A stretch of DNA of 64,000 nt from positions 1 through 64,000 of the forward strand of contig NZ_FOFM01000004.1 in the NCBI RefSeq assembly GCF_900110875.1, written 5' to 3'. The first letter of the stretch is position 1, and each line of letters starts with the position of its first letter. The position numbers were made by a program, and so were the translations under genes. Below, piece by piece: positions 16,193 to 25,748 of this stretch. This stretch comes from Pseudovibrio axinellae. GTDB taxonomy: Bacteria > Pseudomonadota > Alphaproteobacteria > Rhizobiales > Stappiaceae. The notes beneath the pieces are model-generated. The model was not told the origin of the DNA. It saw only the letters and a program-made list of their open reading frames with translations, and searched no databases.

Positions 16193-18358
16193 TTAGAAAC
16201 GAGCTTCCTTTAAGTAAGACCAGTCGACTTTTTGAGATTGCTCTTCATAGTTCTCTAATGCCTGATAAACACTGCGAATGCCTCCAAGAATGCGATAGAT
16301 ATTTAACCGTTCTTCTAACTCTATGCCGTCTTTGCTCTGCTCATCCAAGACCGTTGAAATTGTGTCTTCCATTTCAGGTAGCTTGATCTGGCATTGCCTG
16401 ACAGCTGCCCTTAACGTTTCGCCGGAAGGCTCTTGAACCAGACTCTCAAAGTCATTCATGAGCTGGGTGTTCCAGCCGCTAATATTGTGTCTCAACGCTT
16501 CATAAAACGGGGCGTTTTCTGCGTCTTTAAACTCCCCCATTAGCACTGAAAGGCGAATGGAAAGAGCTTGAAGCACAACGATCGTCTTGATCAGCTCGTG
16601 TTTTTCAATTGTTGGAGAAATCCCAGGCATCCAAGCTCGCATTATATGCGGAATGCTTTCAATTTCGTTGATGTGATGGCGCCTTAGATAGCGCTGGATT
16701 GCGGAGCGTTGGGGTGTGGAGCTGCTGTTCTGGTCTGCCAGTAAATAACCGGCACTGGTGAAAAACCGGCGCAGCAAGCTGAGATATTGAATCTCCGGGC
16801 GAAGCTTGAATGTGAATGTGGAAACGCAGGTGAAAATCCCCATAATCAAAAGGAAAACGAGCAGCTGATTAACTGCAAAACTAAAGCTGTACGATTGGTT
16901 GTTGCTTATGCCGGTTGTCATCACAAAGTTGGCGAGGCCGAACATTCTTGCCAGACCTGCTTCGGGTGAATGAAAGAGATAAGCAATGGAAAATACCGCA
17001 ATGAAAATGAGGGTGCCGAGAGCCCAGAAACTGTGTAAATGCGGCATAATCAGAAGGTAGATACAAGCTGCGAAAATGGTTGATATGACCCCAATAGCTA
17101 ACAGGGAACTTGGTTTAACATAGGGGTTTGTTGATAAGGAAACACTGTAGACTCCTGCCAGAATGAGGAGAACAGAGCTGTTTGGAAGATTGGGTGCAAA
17201 AATGTACGCAATATAGGCAATCCAAAGACAAAGGAATGCGCGGAATGCTCCTTTCAATGCGCCAGTATTGATAATGTGTTTTGGCGTTGGTTTTTCGATT
17301 TTGAGTTGTGGTTCAAGATTCTGACGAAAGCCGAATATCACGGCATAAATTTCGTGGAGCTCATAAGTGATGCGCTCTATATTGATCAGCTGTCTGACGT
17401 ATAGCGATAAGGTCGCTTTTTCCAGGTGACTAAGGCCTGTTGTATCGATTTCGTTTGGCTGAAAGCCCCGGAAAGGGCTTTTGTATTTCACGCGTTTGCC
17501 AGAGGACATTCTGGCGATGTTGGTTAGGCGCTCAATGATCTCTTCCTGATACTGTTTAAACCAGGGCAGGCGTGTTTCGACTTCGAGTAGATTTACCTCA
17601 TTGATGTTTTGGCGCCATGCTTCGATTGTGCGTTCATATTTAATCCAGAGTTGAGCGGAGTCTTTCCAAAGCTCGTGAACCTCCCAAATTTCATAGCTTT
17701 CAACCTGGGCTATGTTGGCAAGCTCATCCAGCCTTGCCTGTAATGCGGCCAGGTTGCCTTGTTGTTTGAGGTAGTTTTTCGGGTTGCTGGAAAATTCGTC
17801 TCTCAAGGTTTCTTGAAATAAGTTAAGAGCAGCGTTGCTCAGCTGGCTTGCGGTATTATAAAGCGCTCGCGCCGAGGTTTGGGGCCAAAGGACAGCAGAG
17901 ACGACGCTGTACGTGATCACGCCAAGAGCGGTCTCCTCGATCCTTAGCATTGCGGTGTAAAATGCTGGCTCAGTGCTTGATGCTGAATCAACGGCAACAA
18001 TTATTGTTACGAATGCGGCGACATTCCAAAAGTAGGAATTGCGGGTTGTGCTTTTCATATAGGTGCAAAAAAGCACATAGCTGGATAACACAACCATAAA
18101 CATCCAGCGTTGCTGCGGATAAAGGGAGAGGATTAAAAGGGCTGCTACAGCAGCAAGCAGCGTGCCGCCAAGGCGTTGTGCGCCTTTGTTAAATGACTGT
18201 CCTGAGGTTTCTAAGGAGATAAACGCGACAGCCAGTCCAGCCCAATAAGGACGATCCCACCCCATAGAAAGAGCAATTGCATAGGCAATCACCATTGCAA
18301 GGGCGACTTTGATTGCATCCTTTGCTCGGGTGCTTAACAGCATATCCTTATTCACCAA
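16193..18358 (-). CDS. FUSC-family inner-membrane exporter (AaeB-like)
   Basis: Two sets of about six transmembrane helices (N-terminal half residues 15-165; C-terminal half about 370-520) are each followed by a soluble region, the layout of AaeB/fusaric-acid-resistance (FUSC) exporters. Motifs such as WDRPYWAGLAVAFISLE in the first helices fit the family. With the downstream DUF1656 and HlyD-like genes it should form an efflux complex for hydrophobic or aromatic acids. The start is uncertain: TTG 18358, GTG 18355 and ATG 18343 are in frame, none with ideal spacing. It follows the AmpR-like gene by about 95 bases on the same strand. Confidence 0.87.
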   Translation of the reverse strand: MVNKDMLLSTRAKDAIKVALAMVIAYAIALSMGWDRPYWAGLAVAFISLETSGQSFNKGAQRLGGTLLAAVAALLILSLYPQQRWMFMVVLSSYVLFCTYMKSTTRNSYFWNVAAFVTIIVAVDSASSTEPAFYTAMLRIEETALGVITYSVVSAVLWPQTSARALYNTASQLSNAALNLFQETLRDEFSSNPKNYLKQQGNLAALQARLDELANIAQVESYEIWEVHELWKDSAQLWIKYERTIEAWRQNINEVNLLEVETRLPWFKQYQEEIIERLTNIARMSSGKRVKYKSPFRGFQPNEIDTTGLSHLEKATLSLYVRQLINIERITYELHEIYAVIFGFRQNLEPQLKIEKPTPKHIINTGALKGAFRAFLCLWIAYIAYIFAPNLPNSSVLLILAGVYSVSLSTNPYVKPSSLLAIGVISTIFAACIYLLIMPHLHSFWALGTLIFIAVFSIAYLFHSPEAGLARMFGLANFVMTTGISNNQSYSFSFAVNQLLVFLLIMGIFTCVSTFTFKLRPEIQYLSLLRRFFTSAGYLLADQNSSSTPQRSAIQRYLRRHHINEIESIPHIMRAWMPGISPTIEKHELIKTIVVLQALSIRLSVLMGEFKDAENAPFYEALRHNISGWNTQLMNDFESLVQEPSGETLRAAVRQCQIKLPEMEDTISTVLDEQSKDGIELEERLNIYRILGGIRSVYQALENYEEQSQKVDWSYLKEARF

Positions 18359-18453
18359 GGTCCCAGCCAGGCCAGAGGAGTGTCGGCGTCAGAATAAGGT
18401 GAAGACATGTTGGAGAGGTTTTTGTTTTGCCTTCAATTTGCGCGGTTGTTTTA

Positions 18454-19356
18454 TCACCTTTGCGGGTGGCTGGCAGGGTTGAGTGTAGCCAGAGGTTTTT
18501 GTGATGTGAGCCAGTTTTCAAAGAGTGTGATTGCTGGAGTGACAGGTTTTGTTTTGATGCGTGTAAGCCAGTATTTACCTGTCACAATCTCCATTGGAAA
18601 TGGCCTGCAGAGGTGGCCTAAAGACAGTTTACGCGTGAACATATCGTAGGGCAGGAGAGCAACGCCGTGGCCTGCTTCTACCATCTCTGCCATGGCTATG
18701 GAGGAGTCAAAAACAGGGCCTGTAATCTTGGGGCATGCGGTGGCTGCTTGTTGAAACCAAAGTTCCCATTCATCTGCACGATATGATCTTAAGAGGGTTT
18801 GGTTGACCAAATCTGCCGGGGTTTTGAGGCTATCTTTGATCTGTGGTGAGCATAGCGGGGTCAGTGGTGTCGTGAGCAATGCGGTTGCATGAAGTGCAGG
18901 CCATAGACCTTCGCCAAAACGGATCGCCAGATCGAGACCTTCCTTGGCGATGTCTACGCGGTTGTTGTTGGTAAATAGGCGCAGGTTCACACTGGGGTGC
19001 TGTTTACGAAAATCGGGCAGGCGCTCCAATAAGTAGCCGGTGGCAAAGGTGGTGACGACGCCGACGTTTAACGTTTCCTGATAACGGCCATCCAGCAGCC
19101 GGTCGAGCATACTTCCTATGTTGTCAAAGCCCTGAGTGAGAACGGGGTGCAGTGCTGCGCCTTCATCGGTTAGCATAAGCCCCTTGGGGGTGCGGGTGAA
19201 AAGCGTTACGCCCAGAAATTCTTCCAGAGCAATAAGCTGGTGGCTGACGGCAGCCTGTGTCACGCATAGCTCAATGGCGGCGCGTGTGAAACTGCCTTGT
19301 CTTGCTGCAACTTCGAATGCGCGCAATGCGTTGAGGGGGAGTTTTGGTCGGTCCAT
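18454..19356 (-). CDS. LysR-family regulator, AmpR-like
   Basis: The N-terminal winged helix-turn-helix reads PLNALRAFEVAARQGSFTRA followed by AIELCVTQAAVSHQL, close to AmpR and GcvA. The C-terminal half is the usual LysR effector-binding domain. It is divergent from a class A beta-lactamase with 231 bases between the start codons, the classic ampR-bla arrangement in which AmpR responds to cell-wall fragments (family knowledge). A LysR-type box lies directly upstream of its own start, implying autoregulation. It may also drive the FUSC efflux genes downstream. Confidence 0.88.
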   Translation of the reverse strand: MDRPKLPLNALRAFEVAARQGSFTRAAIELCVTQAAVSHQLIALEEFLGVTLFTRTPKGLMLTDEGAALHPVLTQGFDNIGSMLDRLLDGRYQETLNVGVVTTFATGYLLERLPDFRKQHPSVNLRLFTNNNRVDIAKEGLDLAIRFGEGLWPALHATALLTTPLTPLCSPQIKDSLKTPADLVNQTLLRSYRADEWELWFQQAATACPKITGPVFDSSIAMAEMVEAGHGVALLPYDMFTRKLSLGHLCRPFPMEIVTGKYWLTRIKTKPVTPAITLFENWLTSQKPLATLNPASHPQR

Positions 19357-19360
19357 TGCT

Positions 19361-19375
19361 ATTAGTTTTTCTAAT
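19361..19375. promoter_or_regulatory. LysR box in the ampR-bla divergent promoter
   Basis: ATTAG-TTTTT-CTAAT is a perfect interrupted palindrome containing the LysR T-N11-A signature. It lies five bases from the regulator start codon and between it and the beta-lactamase gene. It is the probable AmpR binding site; the assignment is inferred from position and symmetry. Confidence 0.7.
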
Positions 19376-19587
19376 ATCTAATTCGAGAAAAAGTCGTTTG
19401 TGGCTCTTTAAAAAAGTGGTTACTCCTAAAAGCATACAGGATTAACCTGTATCAATCACTAGAAGACTTCAAAGATAACGGGCGAAATTGCGCTGTGTAT
19501 GCTTTGCGCTGCGCTAATGAGCAACTGTGTTTATCGCATGAAATTTTTTTGTGGTTTCCGAGATCATTCATCCTAAGGATTTTGAGT

Positions 19588-20475
19588 ATGTTCCGTTTTT
19601 TTGAAGGGGTTGGCGCTTCTGTGAAAGGACTTGCCTGTTGCTTTGCTTTTGCCGTGAGTATGCCAGTGGTTGCGCAAGCAGGGCAGCTTTTGGAGACGGT
19701 GGCAAAGTTGGAAGCGGATGTGGGGGGACGTATTGGCGTGGTTGTACGCCACACTGGGTCGGACTGGTCCATTGAGCATCGTCCAAACGAGCGCTTTCCC
19801 ATGGCCAGTACGTTTAAAGCACTTTTGTGCGGTGGTGTTTTGGCCCGCGTTGATCAGGGGCAAGAGAACCTTGAGAACGTCGCGCGTTACACTGCTGATG
19901 AACTGGTGAGGTATTCACCTGTTACTGAAAAGCATGTTGCAACTGGTATGAGTGTTGGGGACCTATGCGAAGCCACTATTACAGTGAGTGATAATAGCGC
20001 TGCGAACTTTTTGCTGAAGCGTTTGGGGGGGCCTGAGGGCTTTACGCGATTTATGCGTGGCATTGGAGATGAAGACACCCGGCTTGATCGCTGGGAGGTT
20101 GAAATGAGCGAGTCCAAGCCCGGGGACCTGCGCGATACAACAACACCTGAAGCGATTTCGAAGAGCCTGGGTAAGCTGTTGTTTGGAGATATCTTGCAAC
20201 CCCATTCACGTGAACTGCTGACACACTGGATGATCAACAACAAGGTTGCTGATGCGCTAATGCGCAAGCATTTGCCAACCGGGTGGCGTATTGCGGACCG
20301 GTCAGGCATGGGGCATTACGGCACTCGTGGGAATATTGCAGCTTTATGGACTGAAACAGGAGAGGTCTATCTGGCTGCGATCTACATGACGGGAAGTGAT
20401 GCCGATGTTAAAACCCGAAATGCGACGATTGCAGAAGTTGGGCAAGCTATATTTGTAGAGATCAAACAGCGCTAA
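19588..20475 (+). CDS. bla: Class A beta-lactamase, CARB/PSE-like (Arg234 type)
   Basis: A secreted serine hydrolase with a signal peptide ending in VAQA at about residue 31. All class A motifs are visible: S74-T-F-K77 (nucleophile), S134-D-N136, E170 (general base, Ambler 166) and R238-S-G (Ambler 234-236). Arg in place of Lys at Ambler 234 is the mark of CARB/PSE carbenicillinases, and flanking sequences (GDLRDTTTP, IADRSG) resemble that group. Ambler position 170, usually Asn, reads Ser. The ATG at 19588 has AAGGA upstream; a longer frame from 19495 would spoil the signal peptide. Divergent from an AmpR-like regulator. Confidence 0.93.
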   Translation: MFRFFEGVGASVKGLACCFAFAVSMPVVAQAGQLLETVAKLEADVGGRIGVVVRHTGSDWSIEHRPNERFPMASTFKALLCGGVLARVDQGQENLENVARYTADELVRYSPVTEKHVATGMSVGDLCEATITVSDNSAANFLLKRLGGPEGFTRFMRGIGDEDTRLDRWEVEMSESKPGDLRDTTTPEAISKSLGKLLFGDILQPHSRELLTHWMINNKVADALMRKHLPTGWRIADRSGMGHYGTRGNIAALWTETGEVYLAAIYMTGSDADVKTRNATIAEVGQAIFVEIKQR

Positions 20476-20500
20476 TTCATCCAGCAGAGTTTTGGTCAAA

Positions 20501-20526
20501 AGGGGCAGGTGTGTGCCCCTTTTTTT
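20501..20526 (+). terminator. Intrinsic terminator after the beta-lactamase
   Basis: AGGGGCA (20501-20507), loop GGTGTG and TGCCCCT (20514-20520) are followed by a T-run. An A-tract precedes the stem, so it can also serve the convergent sulfatase gene. Confidence 0.85.
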
Positions 20527-20528
20527 CG

Positions 20529-22043
20529 TCATTGCTTCGGGCCTTCGGGGGTGATCATCCAGTTGGACAGTGTTTTGTCCATATGTTTCATGCGATGGCG
20601 CAAAAGCTCGCGGGTCAGCCGAGCAAGGGTTGCGGCAAACTCGGGTTTGTTTGCAAGGTTTTCCATTTCACCTTTGCCCTGTCTATCAAACAGCATGGGG
20701 GGGAGGTCTGCTGCAAATTCTACCAGTGTAAAGCGATCATCTCGCAGGATGCTCAGGCATGAGTCTTCCAGTTTTGTTTCCAGCCTCTGCTGCCAAAGGG
20801 TAGGTTTCAACGGATCAGCGAAATCCAGTTCTGACATGGAGACTTTGCGCCAATTCTCAGGCGTTTCTCCCTTCAAGAACGGAAGAAGGGACTTCCCATC
20901 GACCGAACCTGGAACGTCTTGTCCAACCCAGTCCAAAATGGTGGGAAGGATATCGATGGATTCCGTGTCCTGTGAGATTTGCGTCCCGTTTTCACCCTCT
21001 GGTATGCGGATCATGAGTGGTGTGTGGTAGGCCGCATCATAGACGGTCATTTTCCCCCATGAGTGGTGATCTCCAAGCATCTCTCCGTGATCTGCTGTTA
21101 TGACCAGCATCGTGTTGTCGTATTGCCCGCTTTCTTTTAGAAACTCGATTACACGCCCCACATGGTGGTCGACTTCAGTGGCCAGTCCCAGATAGATGGA
21201 TCTCAGCGTGCGGATGTTTTCATCTGACGGCTCCAGATTGCTAAAGCCTTCAACAAAGTTTGCCGCACTGGTATTTTGCATTGTTGGCGCGAAAAATGGG
21301 TGCTGCGCGGCTTCATCCTCAGGACGCTCAAGCCTTTCTGGCAGCGGCATGCTCTCTGGGTCATACATGGTGTTGTATGGCGCTGGAGCGACAAGGGGCG
21401 GGTGTGGTCGTATGTATGTCAGGTGCGCAAACCAGCTTTGCTGGTGATAGGCAGGCATGGCGTTTAAAAATGAATCTGTCAGGAAGGCGGTATCGCTGTC
21501 CTGTGCTGAATAAAGGGCAGGGTCATTCAGACGCGGGGGTTTTCCATCTGACGAAACGGGTTTGTATACATCCCAGTATTTTTCGAAGTTATACCCGCGG
21601 TTCATGAGGTAAGATTGCCAGGGAAGTGACGTTTCCTGGCGCATCTCCATCATCTCATGGAAGCCCGGCAGGGGGTGCTCATAGGTTCTCACGGCAGGGT
21701 CGCTGGGGTGGAATTTGCGAGGATCTTGAGAGGTGTCGGTATAACCAAACAACATTGGCAAATAGCCAGCCTTGCGCATCTCGGTAGCAACGTTTGGTAT
21801 ATCATGGCGTAAAGGGGTGCCATTGCGCACAGAACGGTGGTTCATCGCATATTGCCCTGTCAGAATTGAAGCTCTGGAGGGGCCACATGGGTTGGTCACA
21901 GAGAAGTGGCGGGTAAAACTAACGCTTTCTTGCATAAAGGCGCGCAGGTTTGGCAAGTTTACGTGATTGGCAAGTTCACCGAAGACACAGTCGGCGCGCA
22001 ACTGGTCGATAATGATGAAAAGAACATTGCGTTTGTTCTGCAT
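20529..22043 (-). CDS. Sulfatase-family hydrolase, phosphonate monoester hydrolase-like
   Basis: The sulfatase signature C53-G-P-S-R-A-S-I-L-T-G supplies the Cys that is converted to formylglycine. N-terminal metal ligands lie in IIIDQLRAD, and a second metal site lies in ITADHGEMLGDHHSWGK, whose wording is close to phosphonate monoester hydrolase/phosphodiesterase members. It would cleave a sulfate or phosphonate/phosphate ester. No signal peptide is seen, so probably cytoplasmic. The start ATG at 22043 has AGAGGGA upstream; the longer frame to 22151 adds an unlikely leader. Divergent from a DeoR regulator. A formylglycine-generating enzyme is not in this window. Confidence 0.85.
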   Translation of the reverse strand: MQNKRNVLFIIIDQLRADCVFGELANHVNLPNLRAFMQESVSFTRHFSVTNPCGPSRASILTGQYAMNHRSVRNGTPLRHDIPNVATEMRKAGYLPMLFGYTDTSQDPRKFHPSDPAVRTYEHPLPGFHEMMEMRQETSLPWQSYLMNRGYNFEKYWDVYKPVSSDGKPPRLNDPALYSAQDSDTAFLTDSFLNAMPAYHQQSWFAHLTYIRPHPPLVAPAPYNTMYDPESMPLPERLERPEDEAAQHPFFAPTMQNTSAANFVEGFSNLEPSDENIRTLRSIYLGLATEVDHHVGRVIEFLKESGQYDNTMLVITADHGEMLGDHHSWGKMTVYDAAYHTPLMIRIPEGENGTQISQDTESIDILPTILDWVGQDVPGSVDGKSLLPFLKGETPENWRKVSMSELDFADPLKPTLWQQRLETKLEDSCLSILRDDRFTLVEFAADLPPMLFDRQGKGEMENLANKPEFAATLARLTRELLRHRMKHMDKTLSNWMITPEGPKQ

Positions 22044-22256
22044 ACTTTCGATCCCTCTAAGCCACTGTTGTGGCAGTCCTTCCCACACGTGTAACCTTGC
22101 AATGTGAAAACGAGATGTGTCATTAGCTTTTTGCCAGCAAACAATCCACAATTCTACGCAAATTCAAACCTATTTGATTATCTTTGTTGAAAAATGGAGG
22201 TAATTGTGGGCTAAGTTGGGAAGTTGAGCTTTCTTGACTGAATTTGTGAGGAACGG

Positions 22257-23030
22257 ATGTCTCATACCCACCGTGAACTGGAACTACTTGAAGCTCTTAA
22301 GCGGCTTGGGGGCTCTGCGCGAAATGCAGACCTAGCACATGCGCTTGATGTGTCTGAGGAAACTGTTCGGCGAACTGTTAAGGCGCTGTCCATTACGTCG
22401 GATGTTGAACGTGTGCGCGGGGGAGCGTATCTGGCTGGAACTCAAAGTGAGCCCAGCTTCTTTCGCAGGATCTCTTTGCGCTCGGACGAGAAGCGTTTGA
22501 TCGCGTCTGTTGTTGCAGATGTGGTTGAAGATGGAATGACAATCTATCTGGATGTGGGCTCTACAACCGCTTATGTGGCCGAAGAACTGCGGCAACACAA
22601 AAACCTGACTGTGGTCACGAACTCAATTGGTGTGGCGCAAACGCTGGTTCATATAAATAATAACAAAGTGCATCTTCTCGGGGGGGAGATGCAGGGAAAT
22701 GAACGGGGTACTTTTGGGCATGTGACAACGCGCCAGGTGCAGCGGTTTGTTATTGATATGGCGGTCCTCAGCCTTGATGGCGTCTCGCAATCGCGAGGGT
22801 TCTTGTATCAAAACAGTGTTGAGGCCGATCTTTCCTGCGCAATCGCGGAATTGGCTGATCAGGTCTTGATCGCCTTTGACCATGGCAAGCTGGGAGAAAA
22901 TGCGCCGTATGTGGGACCCGATCCGCGCCGTGTCTCCTATGTTGTGACAGATCGTGCCCCTGAAGAGCCTTTTGCAACCTCCTTCGCGAACTGGGGAATT
23001 GAGAGCCTCGTTGCTTCTGAAAATGCGTGA
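22257..23030 (+). CDS. DeoR/GlpR-family transcriptional regulator
   Basis: The N-terminal helix-turn-helix (ARNADLAHALDVSEETVRRT) is followed by the DeoR C-terminal sensor domain with TIYLDVGSTT and TVVTNS, the usual phosphosugar-binding segments. GTGAGGA precedes the ATG. It is divergent from the sulfatase gene with 213 bases between starts and is the obvious candidate to control it. The DMT transporter lies 206 bases downstream on the same strand. Confidence 0.87.
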   Translation: MSHTHRELELLEALKRLGGSARNADLAHALDVSEETVRRTVKALSITSDVERVRGGAYLAGTQSEPSFFRRISLRSDEKRLIASVVADVVEDGMTIYLDVGSTTAYVAEELRQHKNLTVVTNSIGVAQTLVHINNNKVHLLGGEMQGNERGTFGHVTTRQVQRFVIDMAVLSLDGVSQSRGFLYQNSVEADLSCAIAELADQVLIAFDHGKLGENAPYVGPDPRRVSYVVTDRAPEEPFATSFANWGIESLVASENA

Positions 23031-23236
23031 CTACTAACGAAAAGTGTTGGTGAGTTTCATGCCAATGAGATCGTTTGGCTAGCTCCTAATGCCCCAACAC
23101 AACCTCTTTAAAAATAAACAAGAACTCGTCGGAATCTGGGTGTCTCCAAGTGCCGCTGGTCACAAGGGACTTGGTTGTACAAGCTGTTCAATACGCGCGC
23201 GTGCGCCGGAAATCCGCATTACATTTGGTTTGATTG

Positions 23237-24076
23237 ATGAGCTTTACCATCATTGTGATTATTCTCTCTGCGGCGCTGTTGCATGCGATTTGGAATGCGA
23301 TTGTTAAGTCTGCGGCTGACCGTACGCTCACTCTGGGCCTTGTGGCCCTTGGGCATGTGATCCCGGGCGCAGTCATGGTTGTGTTGTTACCGTTGCCAGA
23401 TGTGGCAAGCCTTGGGTATGTCGCCTGTTCCACGGTCATTCACTTTGCTTATTATTACATGCTTGGTCAGGCTTATCGGCATGGTGACTTAAGTGTTGTG
23501 TACCCCATTGCACGCGGTATTGTGCCGGCGCTTGTCTCTTTGTGGGCGATGCTCTTTATTGGCGAAGTTTTGCCATTTTGGGCATGGATCGGCATTGGGT
23601 TGATTGCATTTGGCATACAGATGTCCAGCTGGTCGGCGTTACGCCAAGGTGTTGGTCGGGCTGCACTTGGGTTTGCTGTTGCGACCGGCGTTTGTATTTC
23701 GGCTTACTCGCTGGTTGATGGCGTTGGAGTGCGGTTGTCGGGTAACACGTTGAGCTACTGGGCGTGGGGCGCTTTCCTTCACATCTTCATCGCTGCATTT
23801 GTTGGGCTTAGGCGGCGCTCAGCTCTTTCGACTTTGTCGAGGCGCACTTGGATTCTAGGGTTGAGTGGCGGCCTGGTTTCGATGACCGCTTATGGTTTGG
23901 TTCTTTATGCAAAAAACTTTGCGCCACTGGGAGCCGTGTCAGCGCTTCGAGAAACCTCGGTGATTTTTGCTGCCTTGATCGGATTTGTCTTCTTGGGAGA
24001 AGGTAACTGGATCCGCCGAATGCTTGCTGCCGTGCTGATGGTTGCCGGAGTGAGCCTGATCGGCCTAAGTTTGTAA
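23237..24076 (+). CDS. DMT/EamA-family transporter
   Basis: About ten hydrophobic helices in two EamA repeats; HAIWNAIVKSA and YPIARGIVP are typical of the family, and the second repeat ends with VIFAALIGFVFLGE. It would move a small metabolite across the inner membrane; the substrate is not predictable. A TTG three bases upstream is also in frame; ATG 23237 is preferred. The ribosome-binding site is weak. It may be co-regulated with the DeoR/sulfatase pair. Confidence 0.82.
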   Translation: MSFTIIVIILSAALLHAIWNAIVKSAADRTLTLGLVALGHVIPGAVMVVLLPLPDVASLGYVACSTVIHFAYYYMLGQAYRHGDLSVVYPIARGIVPALVSLWAMLFIGEVLPFWAWIGIGLIAFGIQMSSWSALRQGVGRAALGFAVATGVCISAYSLVDGVGVRLSGNTLSYWAWGAFLHIFIAAFVGLRRRSALSTLSRRTWILGLSGGLVSMTAYGLVLYAKNFAPLGAVSALRETSVIFAALIGFVFLGEGNWIRRMLAAVLMVAGVSLIGLSL

Positions 24077-24270
24077 GCATTGACCGGTTGCGCCTGCTGC
24101 TGGGCCGTAAATTGGATGTGTTCTCGTTCTTAATATGAATATGCAAGGTTGGTTGAGAGGCGATAAGAACATTGATGGGACTGCTTGCAGGGGGCGAGCC
24201 GTTCGGCTTGGGGGTGAGCGGTTTCATAAGGGCCTTTGTGGGTAAAGATTAAGCCGGGGAAGGGAGAGGC

Positions 24271-25179
24271 ATGATCGACAAGCTGGAGATGTTTATCGCG
24301 TTGGCGCATGAGAGGCACTTTGGGAAAGCTGCTGAGGAGTGCGGCGTGACCCAGCCAACGCTTTCGGCAAATATCAAGCAGCTCGAAAAGCAACTCGGCG
24401 TTTTGTTGGTTCTGCGCGGATCCCGCTTTCAGGGCATTACACCTGAGGGGGAGCGCGTGCTGGAATGGGCGCGCAAACTTGTTGCTGATACACGGACCAT
24501 GAAACAGGAGCTAAAGGCCGTTCGTAAGGGGCAGACTGGCACTTTGCGTATCGCATCTATTCCTACAGCCCTAACCTATGTGCCTGAACTCACCAGATGC
24601 TTCAGTGAGGATAACCCTGGAATTTCATATAGGGTGCTTTCTCGGCCTTCCTCTGAAATTCTGACACAGCTGGAAAATCTGGAAATTGATATCGGGCTGA
24701 CCTATCTGGATAATGAGCCTTTGGGTCGGGTCTTGAGAATCCCGCTCTACAAAGAACGCTATTGTTTCGTTGTTGTGGAAGGTGGGCCTTTGTCTGGTGC
24801 GAAGCAGGTCTCACTGCAAGATGTTAGTGAGGTTCCCTTGTGTCTGTTGACCACAGATATGCAATGTCGCCGGATCGTGGATCGTATTTTTGATGAGCTT
24901 GATGTGATTGCCAAACCGGTGTTGCAATCAGATTCCATTATGTGCCTTCTCGCTCATGTGGGTACCGGCCGATGGGGAACAGTGATTCCGCAGGGAATCG
25001 CTGAGACCATTGCATCTGATCGATTTGAAATTATTCCAATTTCAGATTCTTATGCGAGCGTCATGGTTGGGTTGATCGCAACGCAGCGTGAGCCGCGCGC
25101 TCCTCTTTTGGATGCGTTTTTGCGATGTGTTGCGCAAGACATTAAAGATTGCGCGGTTCCGTTGTCTGCTTCACGATAG
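24271..25179 (+). CDS. LysR-family regulator, probable formate dehydrogenase regulator
   Basis: The N-terminal HTH reads FGKAAEECGVTQPTLSANIK, followed by a LysR effector domain that begins at GTLRIASIP. GGGAGAGG precedes the ATG. It ends 92 bases before the formate dehydrogenase genes on the same strand. A LysR gene (FdsR) next to fds operons is a known arrangement, so control by formate is likely but inferred. Confidence 0.85.
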   Translation: MIDKLEMFIALAHERHFGKAAEECGVTQPTLSANIKQLEKQLGVLLVLRGSRFQGITPEGERVLEWARKLVADTRTMKQELKAVRKGQTGTLRIASIPTALTYVPELTRCFSEDNPGISYRVLSRPSSEILTQLENLEIDIGLTYLDNEPLGRVLRIPLYKERYCFVVVEGGPLSGAKQVSLQDVSEVPLCLLTTDMQCRRIVDRIFDELDVIAKPVLQSDSIMCLLAHVGTGRWGTVIPQGIAETIASDRFEIIPISDSYASVMVGLIATQREPRAPLLDAFLRCVAQDIKDCAVPLSASR

Positions 25180-25271
25180 AAATGTGCAATCGCTCAACGG
25201 ATTTACGCTATTGATCAGGTGCGACATTTTGTGGCAAGTCGGTGCATTGACGTGCGAGGATGGAGGAACGT

Positions 25272-25748
25272 ATGGCCTTGCAGACGCAATCGCAGGATGT
25301 AGAAAAAGAAACGGCCGCGATCGTTGATAGCCACGAACAGCTGGAGGGACCGCTCCTTCCAATCCTGCACGATGTGCAGGCTAAATTTGGCTATATTCCC
25401 GAGGAAGCGCTTTTACATATTGCAGATCGTTTAAATCTGAGCCGCGCTGAAGTTTATGGGACAATCAGTTTTTATCACGACTTTCGCAAGAAAGCCGCTG
25501 GGCGGCATGTCTTGAAAGTCTGCCGATCTGAGGCTTGTCAGTCCGTTGGTGGCGATAAGCTGGCGGAAGGTGTGCAATCCGCACTTGGTATCACATGGCA
25601 TGAAACAACGGATGACGGGATGATCACACTGGAACCGGTGTATTGTCTTGGACTGTGTGCATGTGCGCCAGCTGCAATGCTGGATGAAAAAATCCATGGC
25701 CGCCTTGATAAATCCGGCGTTCTTGCGCTTGTTGAGGAGGTGAAGTGA
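25272..25748 (+). CDS. fdsG: NAD-dependent formate dehydrogenase gamma subunit
   Basis: A thioredoxin-like [2Fe-2S] protein of the NuoE type, 158 residues. Ligands are the cysteines in CRSEACQSVG and in YCLGLCACAPA. It receives electrons in the diaphorase part of the complex. The ATG at 25272 has GGAGG five bases upstream; the ATG at 25260 would place that site inside the gene. Its stop overlaps the next start, so translation is coupled. Confidence 0.93.
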   Translation: MALQTQSQDVEKETAAIVDSHEQLEGPLLPILHDVQAKFGYIPEEALLHIADRLNLSRAEVYGTISFYHDFRKKAAGRHVLKVCRSEACQSVGGDKLAEGVQSALGITWHETTDDGMITLEPVYCLGLCACAPAAMLDEKIHGRLDKSGVLALVEEVK

